From Flammeovirga pacifica (lineage in GTDB: Bacteria; Bacteroidota; Bacteroidia; Cytophagales; Flammeovirgaceae): a DNA stretch of 64,000 bases. Under the pieces are notes generated by a model. It was not told the origin of the DNA. It did not search any database and worked only from the letters and a program-made list of their open reading frames with translations. Location: positions 62,001 through 126,000 of the forward strand of contig NZ_JRYR02000002.1 in NCBI RefSeq assembly GCF_000807855.2, read 5' to 3'. A program made the position numbers and the translations under genes. Positions 55,601 through 62,450 of this stretch are shown here, one piece after another. The first letter of the stretch is position 1, and each line of letters starts with the position of its first letter.

Positions 55601-55801
55601 ACTGTTCCTAAATCAAAATTGAAGAGAGCTGGTATTAATAGTATCAGAATTTATGTAAGAGCACAAAATCCATTAACCTTCACAAACTACACAGGTTATG
55701 ATCCAGAAGTGGGTGGTAATGGTGTATCTTCTAGAGGTTTGGACAAAGGTAACTATCCAATCGCAGCTTTATACTCTACAGGATTTAGATTTAACTTCTA
55801 A
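52691..55801 (+). CDS. SusC/RagA-family TonB-dependent oligosaccharide transporter
   Basis: This 1036-residue outer-membrane protein has a signal peptide (to about residue 30, NIFAQD). An N-terminal carboxypeptidase-regulatory-like domain spans 36-115 (ISGKVIGEDDQLPLPGVNVTI, FSFIGM). A SusC signature (EVVKIGYGEQKKKEISGAV) leads into the plug domain (about 120-235, PLYVVDGIP, YGTRGANGVILITTKTG), and a large beta-barrel ends in FRFNF, the usual aromatic terminus for outer-membrane insertion. It imports oligosaccharides with energy from TonB. The SusD gene starts 12 bases downstream. The gene order and the divergent HTCS define a classic polysaccharide utilisation locus. Confidence 0.97.
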   Translation: MNVYYFRNKRLKVAFIFSMVFFLTSFANIFAQDRMISGKVIGEDDQLPLPGVNVTIQGTSTGTITDFDGKFSLVIEEGNTLVFSFIGMKSKTVTVKSQSTLNITLESEVEILEEVVKIGYGEQKKKEISGAVAHIKSENLEQFTTSDLGDALQGQVAGVSVTSASGAPGESAVIQIRGVSTLSEVEGANQPLYVVDGIPQNEDPRLAPNEIATIDILKDLASCAVYGTRGANGVILITTKTGNKGKLKVSVDGNYGLRKIITNTPVMNSSQQAYFDIIHQRALNPGISDDEINMLVSRSKNNFKNDNNLDDIVFEDLAPTQQYNINLTGGSDAGFTYNITGGYFGQKGNVVNSNFERLNFRGGSSYKSDKWTITTSLALSTEERQRPSGNLLNQTIRYKPYMAPLDPDKNIYESASDQEAVQANFLYQSLYFDDNETRDRLSGNISIKYDFTKWLSFTTNAGGNIMNRFRTRLNPYFRVVNENTGREFSNPNNSYYSEQVERTAGFSWDGRFYAKHSFGDHNVSALLGASLEEYNGISHTVQRRGIVDNDKPGFGSATLETTVTPGFNYVYRIIGTIGRLQYDYKGKYLVSLSGNYNGNSKFAENNKFKFFPSASVGWNISDEAFFEGLKPTMNAMKLRASHGNVGGQSFRPYSDLPTIRRGFDYSFNGNIYSGAAQSAFANPDIQWETSIQNNIGLDLAFWDNRLTFNADVYHTTKQDMLFPIATPASAGSSAGNNNDKLVTLNVGNMVNQGFELALGYKGRVKKLNWNVTGTFASNNNEITNMRTEDFVYTADQGLIYGAPNQSRVTTYARGYEAGAFFLYKSDGIINTEEKLAEYQRVNPAARMGDLMLRDTNGDGQITEADKQYAGSGLPKYEAGLVISLRYKNWDFMMNWFGAFGHEIMNGSKLMAYSEGRHLDQIHTWSPDNPYSPIPAYRGDLKQGTTNFRGDTDLWLEDGSYLRLKNVTLGYTVPKSKLKRAGINSIRIYVRAQNPLTFTNYTGYDPEVGGNGVSSRGLDKGNYPIAALYSTGFRFNF

Positions 55802-55813
55802 CCAATTAAAGCA

Positions 55814-57634
55814 ATGAAAAAAGTAAATAATTTTATATATAAATGTGTGTTAGGCTTCGTTATCTCTTTTACAGTAATGGGATGTAAGGGGTACTTGACG
55901 GAGATCAACCCTAACGAAACTACAAAAGCTGACTTCTATCAAAATTTAGAAGATTCGGAAGCAGGCTTAACAGCGGTATACGGTTCTATGATGAACCACT
56001 ATATTTGGAACTTAGGAGAAGAAGCTTGTCGTGCAGATATGGGTTACCCAGGAATGGATCGTCCTACTCCAACAAGTAGATACCTTGCTTTTTACCAACA
56101 TACATATACAGAAACCACCAACGAAGTAAATAAAAAGTGGGATGCTTTGTATTCAGGTATTTTTAGAGCTAATCAAGTAATTCATGGTCTTCAATCAGAA
56201 GCGATGGAAGATTTCCAAGATGATCCGAAATGGGTTCTTCAAATGGCTCAAGCACGTTTCTTTAGAGGTTTATACCATTTTTATTTGCACCAAGCGTTCA
56301 ATAAAGGAGCGATTATCGTTAGAGATACTTGGACAGATGCAAACGATATGTATAAGAAAGTATCTCCTGCAGACTCGGTAATTAATTTTGTAAGAGATGA
56401 CTTCCGTTTTGCTTACGAAAACCTTCCAAACATCTATAATAATAGTACTGGATATGTTTCTGAGGGTAGAATTTCAAGAGGTACAGCTTCTATGTTATTA
56501 GGAAACTCTTATATGTTTGATTTCGTGAATGGAATCAACTATGATTCAGCAGCATTTTATTACGAAGATGTAATGAATGGTGGATATGGCTATGCTTTAG
56601 AAGATGATATGAGTAAAATCTTCACCAACTCTGGTGATTTTAATAAAGAATCAATTCTTGAGATCGGTTATTCTAACGAAGTACGTCCTGATTTAGGTGA
56701 CTGGGATGAAACAAATGGTCAAAATAGATTTGCTGCCATTTTCTCTCCTCAATTCTACGGAGGACAACGTCAGACTATTCCAGTAGGTTGGATTGCTTAT
56801 GCTTACATGCATAAAGATCCTGTGGATATGTCAGATCCAAGAAACCAAGTAGAGTTAGACGGTCAAACTTACGATAGACTTGTTTCTTTAAGAGCAACTG
56901 CTATGATGGCAGTACCTCAAGATGATTTAACTCCATATTATAAAGTAGAATCTGTGGCAGAAGCAGATCCATTTAGAAATGGTGGTTCAAGAGCGCCAGA
57001 ATTTGCCTTCTTCAAGCAATTCTCTAATTATGATATTGTAGATACAGAAAGAAGTTTACCATTAGGTCTTCAAAGATCTCCAAAAAACATGGTTGTAAAC
57101 AGATATTCTGAAGCTATCTTAAACTTAGCAGAATGTAGAATTCAGCAAGGTAGACTACAAGATGCTATCAATTTAATTAATCAAATTAGAGAAAGATGGG
57201 GTGTAGTACTTTTAGGTACTGACCAAGGTACAGGACGTACTTATGATGGAGTAGCTTATACAACTACTTCTTTAATGGAACATTTAATGTACAATGAGAA
57301 GCCATTAGAACTTTCAGTTGAAGGTCATATGAAACGCTGGATTGATTTGAGAAGATGGAATGTAATCAGAGAAAATTACGAGCGTATTTCTAGCCAAAAT
57401 TATTGGGTAATCCACTATAAAGGTGCAAGAACTTATTCTAAGAAGATTCTTTGGAATACAGAAATCATCGAAGGTGGAGATACACATCCATTCCCTGAAA
57501 AAGAATTCACGGCACGTCCAAATTATAAAATTGTTGATGGGGAGTTAGCGTTATTAAATTATGTACCTAGTCTACATGATTTTTATCCAATTCCAACATC
57601 AGAGACATCAACAAACCCGGAAGTAAATAATTAA
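55814..57634 (+). CDS. SusD/RagB-family surface glycan-binding lipoprotein
   Basis: This 606-residue lipoprotein has a signal peptide and lipobox (ISFTVMGCKGYL). Family features are the N-terminal helical region (GLTAVYGSM, WDALYSGIFRANQVIHGL), AQARFFRGLYHFYL, the RYSEAILNLAECRIQQGRLQDAINLINQIRERWG tetratricopeptide-like helix and the C-terminal EGHMKRWIDLRRWN. It forms the lid of the SusC barrel and binds the oligosaccharide at the surface. It starts 12 bases after the SusC stop and the next lipoprotein begins ten bases after its own stop, so all are one transcript. Confidence 0.96.
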   Translation: MKKVNNFIYKCVLGFVISFTVMGCKGYLTEINPNETTKADFYQNLEDSEAGLTAVYGSMMNHYIWNLGEEACRADMGYPGMDRPTPTSRYLAFYQHTYTETTNEVNKKWDALYSGIFRANQVIHGLQSEAMEDFQDDPKWVLQMAQARFFRGLYHFYLHQAFNKGAIIVRDTWTDANDMYKKVSPADSVINFVRDDFRFAYENLPNIYNNSTGYVSEGRISRGTASMLLGNSYMFDFVNGINYDSAAFYYEDVMNGGYGYALEDDMSKIFTNSGDFNKESILEIGYSNEVRPDLGDWDETNGQNRFAAIFSPQFYGGQRQTIPVGWIAYAYMHKDPVDMSDPRNQVELDGQTYDRLVSLRATAMMAVPQDDLTPYYKVESVAEADPFRNGGSRAPEFAFFKQFSNYDIVDTERSLPLGLQRSPKNMVVNRYSEAILNLAECRIQQGRLQDAINLINQIRERWGVVLLGTDQGTGRTYDGVAYTTTSLMEHLMYNEKPLELSVEGHMKRWIDLRRWNVIRENYERISSQNYWVIHYKGARTYSKKILWNTEIIEGGDTHPFPEKEFTARPNYKIVDGELALLNYVPSLHDFYPIPTSETSTNPEVNN

Positions 57635-57644
57635 GCTTACGAAC

Positions 57645-59723
57645 ATGAAAAAGTTACTAAATAATATAATTAAGCTTTTTGCTTTACTATTGGTAGTTTC
57701 TTCTTGTCAGAAAGACAGGGAGTTACCTGATGAAGCAAAAGTGAGAGCAATTGCTTGGGCAATTAGTGAAGATCATCAAGATACTTTAGAAATAAATATT
57801 GACAATTATATTTCTTTTATGGATGTTTCTCAAGGGTTGTTATTCCACCAATGGGAAATTGAAGATAGTTTAGATTTCTTATCAGGAGATTTCAATACAT
57901 CTACTGAAGATTATGTGCCTTACATAGATCAAGGTAAAGGAAAGAAAACAGATGATATTACTGTACATGTTTTGTTTCAAGAAGCTGGTATTCATAAAGT
58001 AAGACTTTATAATACTTACGATAGAAAAGTAAAACATAACGGTCTTTCTCGTCAGTTAGAAGCGGTACCGCATGAAACAGACCCAGGTATTTGGGTAATC
58101 GATACTACTTTTAACGTGGATGTATATGCTGATTTAGCTCCAGCGTTTTATGTATTGAAAAACGATACTGATACAGTTTGTGTAGTTACTGCAGATCAAA
58201 TTGTAGATGGTGGCGATGATTCTGATTGGGCAACAGTTCAATTGGTAGCTGGTGAAGACAAACTTACTTTTGTGGATACAACATCTGTAGGTCGTCCTAC
58301 AGATAGAGAGTGGAACCTAGCATGGTTAGGAGAAACTAGTAAAAACAGAGTATTTGAAATCGTTCCTATGAAAACAGGATGGGGTAGAGCAGGTTCTTTA
58401 TCATCAATTCGTCAAGGATCGACTCAAGGACTTACACAGAATACAAGTAAGCCAATTCCATTAAACTTGAATGTTACTGCTCCAGTAATTGAGCCTCAAT
58501 ACGAAGTATACAAAGATGGTATGTTAATCTTCTCTTACTCAACAGGGGATAACATTCCTGATAATACGGATCAATGGATGAAAGTAGATTTGAAAATCAA
58601 TGAAACTTTAACTTACGTTGATAAGACCGTAAAAGGTTTAACGAATGCTAGAGAGTTTACATTAAACAATGCGGAGCAACCTGTTTATACAGATGAAACT
58701 TCGGATGTTGTTTATCCAGAAATTAAGAGTTACTTCGAAGCAGGTACTTTTGCAGCTATCCGTACTGCAGGTGATGGTTTCGACGAAGATAGAGAAGAAG
58801 TGAAAATTCCTTTGATGATCAGAGTGGATGAAGCTTTACTTAAAACATCTGATTTGATTGAAAATGAGATGAAGAAAATTACTTTTGAAACTTCTATTCC
58901 TGTAGCTACTATAGGAGCAAATGCAGCCAATGCATTCACAGTGAAGATCAAAAACATCAATGGATATGATGTGACATCTACCATCTCATCTGTAGAAGTT
59001 GATCCAGGTAATAGTGCTCAACTAATCTTAACTGTTGGTGAGCAGACGTATAACTCTGATATGATCACAGTTGCATACGATGGTTCTGCAGATATTCAAT
59101 CTGCTACTGGTAACAAGTTAGAAGCATTCGATACAGAGATGGTGATTATGAATAATCCATCTACTAACGAATTCGAAAACCCTGAAATGATTAGCTTCGA
59201 ATTAGAAGGTAATAATCAACAAGATGCATTCGCTAGAGGATGGTGGGTAGATAACTCAGTACCAAACGGTAGATTATGGAAACGTACTACAGATAAAGCA
59301 TCAGCTGGAAGTGCTTCGATGTCATTAATTGTTGAAGACCGAGCTGCTCAAGGAGTATCTAAGTTATTCAGTATTCATAATGAGCATAACGGTGGACCAA
59401 ATAATAATGGTATGAAAAACCCTGCGGGCGATTATGAAGTAACGTTTGATATCTTCATTCCTGTTGGAGTAGATTTCACAAGTGGTTTACAAACTAACTT
59501 CCAAGATTTATCGAATGGAGGTGATGATAAACAATACTTAACTCCAGATTTATCAAATGTAGAAAAAGGGAAATGGGTAACTATTACTCAACACATTACT
59601 TTTGATAAAGACGGTGGTAGAAGACAAGTTTCTCTAGTATTAGATAACCCTGTTCCTGCTACTGGTAGATTAGAATTCTATGTAGACAACATTGTTGTTA
59701 GATCAATTGAATTAAGACCATAA
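57645..59723 (+). CDS. Surface glycan-binding lipoprotein (SusE/F position) with FEGP-like module
   Basis: This 692-residue lipoprotein has a signal peptide and lipobox (LLVVSSCQKD). The N-terminal part (25-180) resembles PKD-like domains of surface glycan-binding proteins (YISFMDVSQGLLFHQWEIEDSLDF, FQEAGIHKVRLYNTYD). Two middle beta domains (about 180-510) are not recognised. Residues 517-690 form a module like the FEGP domains of the locus (MISFELEGNNQQDAFARGWW, VEKGKWVTI, FYVDNIVV). It follows SusD by ten bases. It probably captures the polymer at the cell surface for SusD/SusC. There is no enzymatic motif. Confidence 0.82.
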   Translation: MKKLLNNIIKLFALLLVVSSCQKDRELPDEAKVRAIAWAISEDHQDTLEINIDNYISFMDVSQGLLFHQWEIEDSLDFLSGDFNTSTEDYVPYIDQGKGKKTDDITVHVLFQEAGIHKVRLYNTYDRKVKHNGLSRQLEAVPHETDPGIWVIDTTFNVDVYADLAPAFYVLKNDTDTVCVVTADQIVDGGDDSDWATVQLVAGEDKLTFVDTTSVGRPTDREWNLAWLGETSKNRVFEIVPMKTGWGRAGSLSSIRQGSTQGLTQNTSKPIPLNLNVTAPVIEPQYEVYKDGMLIFSYSTGDNIPDNTDQWMKVDLKINETLTYVDKTVKGLTNAREFTLNNAEQPVYTDETSDVVYPEIKSYFEAGTFAAIRTAGDGFDEDREEVKIPLMIRVDEALLKTSDLIENEMKKITFETSIPVATIGANAANAFTVKIKNINGYDVTSTISSVEVDPGNSAQLILTVGEQTYNSDMITVAYDGSADIQSATGNKLEAFDTEMVIMNNPSTNEFENPEMISFELEGNNQQDAFARGWWVDNSVPNGRLWKRTTDKASAGSASMSLIVEDRAAQGVSKLFSIHNEHNGGPNNNGMKNPAGDYEVTFDIFIPVGVDFTSGLQTNFQDLSNGGDDKQYLTPDLSNVEKGKWVTITQHITFDKDGGRRQVSLVLDNPVPATGRLEFYVDNIVVRSIELRP

Positions 59724-59770
59724 TACTATTGGGAGGGTGGTAAAAGCCCTCCCATCATAAATGATTGATT

Positions 59771-60379
59771 ATGAAATTAAGACACTTATTTTGGATGGCT
59801 GTATTAGCTATAATGCAAACATCTTGTCAAGATATATACCCAGAGTTGGGTTCGCCAATTCAAAAAACGCCAGTATTCGCGATTAAAAGTTCTACACAAT
59901 TTAATCCATCACTAAATATCGTAGGCTTTTCGGTTTACAAAGAGAAACCTTTACAAATTTCATATGTTACTGACCTAACATTAAAGAAATACGATTTAGA
60001 GGATTATGCGTTAAACACTGAGTCGAACAACGTAGATATTAAATATTCTATCTCAGATTACGAAGGCAAAATGTATTATACAGTTGTTGGAGAAAACAAA
60101 ACAGATAGTTTAGTTATGCCTAACGTAGATAGAATGGATTACGAAATTAAGTTGGCTTACAACGATGAAGCTAATCCAGAGAAATCAGAAGGTACATTAA
60201 AGATTCAATCTTACTCTGATTCTGTAATATTTTTCCCTTTTGAAAGATACTTATATAACTCTAACGGAGTTGTGATCGGAGTGGAGTATGGAGATCCAGA
60301 TACATTGGTTTCAGATACTCAATTTACTTACTTAATTGAAGATACTATTTTAGCTTCTGATGAAGAAGTTTTTAATTAA
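59771..60379 (+). CDS. Small lipoprotein of unknown function, last gene of the SusC operon
   Basis: This 202-residue lipoprotein has a signal peptide and lipobox (MQTSCQDI). The ATG at 59771 is chosen over an in-frame TTG two codons upstream. The mature part is beta-rich with no recognised motif (VFAIKSSTQFNPSLNIVGFSVYKE, DIKYSISDYEGKMYYTVVG). By position after SusC, SusD and a surface glycan-binding protein, it is likely another outer-membrane-associated binding or assembly component (inference). It ends at a strong terminator. Confidence 0.75.
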   Translation: MKLRHLFWMAVLAIMQTSCQDIYPELGSPIQKTPVFAIKSSTQFNPSLNIVGFSVYKEKPLQISYVTDLTLKKYDLEDYALNTESNNVDIKYSISDYEGKMYYTVVGENKTDSLVMPNVDRMDYEIKLAYNDEANPEKSEGTLKIQSYSDSVIFFPFERYLYNSNGVVIGVEYGDPDTLVSDTQFTYLIEDTILASDEEVFN

Positions 60380-60401
60380 TATCTGAAAGGTAACACCAAC
60401 C

Positions 60402-60440
60402 AAAAAAGGCGATCTCATTCAAAATGAGATCGCCTTTTTT
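60402..60440. terminator. Strong bidirectional terminator
   Basis: AAAAAAGGCGATCTCATT (60402-60419) and AATGAGATCGCCTTTTTT (60423-60440) form a perfect 18-bp stem with a 3-base loop. T6 lies at the 3' end on both strands. It ends the SusC operon and the converging FAD oxidoreductase gene. Confidence 0.93.
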
Positions 60441-60454
60441 ATGTTGATATTTTT

Positions 60455-60494
60455 AACCTGAGTTCGACAAAAATACTTTCATCAAACTCAGGTT
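60455..60494. terminator. Additional hairpin before FAD oxidoreductase end
   Basis: AACCTGAGTT (60455-60464) and AACTCAGGTT (60485-60494) form a perfect 10-bp stem with a 20-base loop. It lacks a T tract on the minus strand but lies just after the stop of the minus-strand gene, so it may add to termination or protect the 3' end. Confidence 0.5.
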
Positions 60495-60503
60495 TTGTCA
60501 ATG

Positions 60504-62438
60504 TTATTTTAAAGCAACTAGTTCAAATAATTTTGCAGTATCCGCACCATAAGTAGATTTTACGTGTACTCTTAAAGCGGTGGTTTTAATACGATCAAAA
60601 TTAAGTTGAATTCTTCTTGCTTGATTGTTGTCCACATTACTAATATCTACCCATTTACCATCAATTCTGGCTTGTAATGATAGAGATTTAGTTAATTCAG
60701 GAGGAACAATATCTGAATAAATTTCTTTATGATAGACGTTTCTCATCATGATATTTTTCTTCACATTCGTATCACATTTTATCGTTAATGAAGAAATTTC
60801 TTGAGGTTCTTGCCATTCACATTGTACATAGGCTGGCAGGTCCTTAGATTCCCAATGATGGATGGAATCAGGTAAGTCTCTCGACCAACCATCAGTCAGT
60901 AATTCTGGATTACCAGATTTAGTAGAAGAGGCCACAATGGATGCCGCATCCTTCATTAAATCATTTTTTTGACGATTAGGACGGTTAGGAATATAAGCGT
61001 CATTCATCAATAAACGATCTTGTAATTCCACAATATGTTTTTGATATATTCCTCTAGGAGTGGTTTTATTTTTAACACACAAAGCAGCAGCTGTACCTGT
61101 AGCTTGTCCCATTAAAGCACAAGTGGCCATCACTCTTGTAGAAGATAATGAAATATGAGTTTGGCTTATATTTCTACCACTAAACAGTAAATTATCAATG
61201 TTTTTAGAATACAAGCTTCTAAAAGGGATTTCATATACTTTTTTGAACCTTTGATGAAAATAACTAGGCGGTTCTTTCATATTTTCAATTCCTCCTGGAT
61301 TATGTTCGTCTAATGACCAACCTCCATAAGCAACAGCATCTTCAAAGTGTTTATGTTCCGTTAGATCCTTTTCGCTAAGTATGTAATCTCCTATAAATCG
61401 TCTCGATTCTCTTTTCCCAGGAACAGAACCAATCCATTCTAAGGCAAAGTTTTCAGCATCGGGGTAGTTACCAGAGTTTTTAATGTAATCCCATATTCCA
61501 TGAGCATATCCCATTAATTTCTTACGAATTTCCTCTTGATCTTTAATGATATCAAATTGAGAACCTATTTCGCACCACCAATACCCTTCTACATAAGATC
61601 TTACTTTTCTTTTTGGATGAGAATGTTCTAATGTAAACTCTTTAGCAAAAGAGGGAGCCGTATACTTCATCGGTTTCCCCATATCTTTACCGCCAATAAG
61701 AATAGAAGCACCCATTTGCCATCCATCAGCTTCTTTAGGTGCAAACTTCTCGTTAAATTCATGAGAAGCTTCCCTACCTGTGCGGTATTCAGCTCCAGCT
61801 TTAGCAGCTAAAAGCCCATCACCAGAACAATCAATAAATTGAGCAGCCGAAATATGTAATTCACTTTCGGTACTATTTTGCCAACAAATAGCGGTTTTGA
61901 TCGAAGAACCATCCATCACTGCATGAATGGCTTGAGTATTTAATATAACCTCTAAATTGGGTTCTCTTTCTACAAAATCATATAACACATGATCCCAAAA
62001 AGACCAAGATTCTTGTGGGTTTAAGAAACGATTATGAAGTAATATTTCTTCTATAATACCGGTCTCTCTTTCAGGTGTATTGTTAGGAGCTAAATGATTT
62101 ACTCCATTCACTATAACGCGGATTTCACTGGATGCATTACCACCTAAAACCCCTCTATCTTGTACCAGAACTGTTTTTACTCCTTCTCTAGCAGAAGAAA
62201 CGGCTGCACAGATACCCGCTAAACCACCACCAATAACTACTACATCAAAGTTAAGGTATTGACATCTGTCTGGGGTGTGTTTTTTATTACCATTTAAGTC
62301 TGTCCAATTATCGTTACTTCGATCACTAAAAACAGTCTTCTCCTTTTTTTTATCTTTTGCCTTTGATTCCGAACTTCCAAGTACAGAAAAGCCAACGGTG
62401 CCAAAGACACCGTTTTTAAAAAATTCTCTTCTTTTCAT
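60504..62438 (-). CDS. Tat-exported FAD-dependent oxidoreductase
   Basis: This 644-residue protein has a Tat-type signal (MKRREFFKNGVFGTVGF) and then a Rossmann FAD-binding domain with DVVVIGGGLAGICAAVSSAREGVKTVLVQDRG (PF12831 type; GxGxxG variant GGGLAG), GGNASSEIRV, FIDCSGDGLLAAKAGAEYR and a C-terminal FAD region (IDNLLFSGRNIS, TRVMATCALMGQATGTAAAL). Residues 500-640 form a discoidin-like beta domain (WSRDLPDSIHHWESKDLPAYVQCEWQEPQEISSLTI) that may bind carbohydrate. Such enzymes accompany many polysaccharide loci, but their substrates are mostly unknown. It lies 12 bases downstream of a sulfatase gene on the same strand. Confidence 0.87.
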   Translation of the reverse strand: MKRREFFKNGVFGTVGFSVLGSSESKAKDKKKEKTVFSDRSNDNWTDLNGNKKHTPDRCQYLNFDVVVIGGGLAGICAAVSSAREGVKTVLVQDRGVLGGNASSEIRVIVNGVNHLAPNNTPERETGIIEEILLHNRFLNPQESWSFWDHVLYDFVEREPNLEVILNTQAIHAVMDGSSIKTAICWQNSTESELHISAAQFIDCSGDGLLAAKAGAEYRTGREASHEFNEKFAPKEADGWQMGASILIGGKDMGKPMKYTAPSFAKEFTLEHSHPKRKVRSYVEGYWWCEIGSQFDIIKDQEEIRKKLMGYAHGIWDYIKNSGNYPDAENFALEWIGSVPGKRESRRFIGDYILSEKDLTEHKHFEDAVAYGGWSLDEHNPGGIENMKEPPSYFHQRFKKVYEIPFRSLYSKNIDNLLFSGRNISQTHISLSSTRVMATCALMGQATGTAAALCVKNKTTPRGIYQKHIVELQDRLLMNDAYIPNRPNRQKNDLMKDAASIVASSTKSGNPELLTDGWSRDLPDSIHHWESKDLPAYVQCEWQEPQEISSLTIKCDTNVKKNIMMRNVYHKEIYSDIVPPELTKSLSLQARIDGKWVDISNVDNNQARRIQLNFDRIKTTALRVHVKSTYGADTAKLFELVALK

Positions 62439-62450
62439 TGTGCTTACTAT

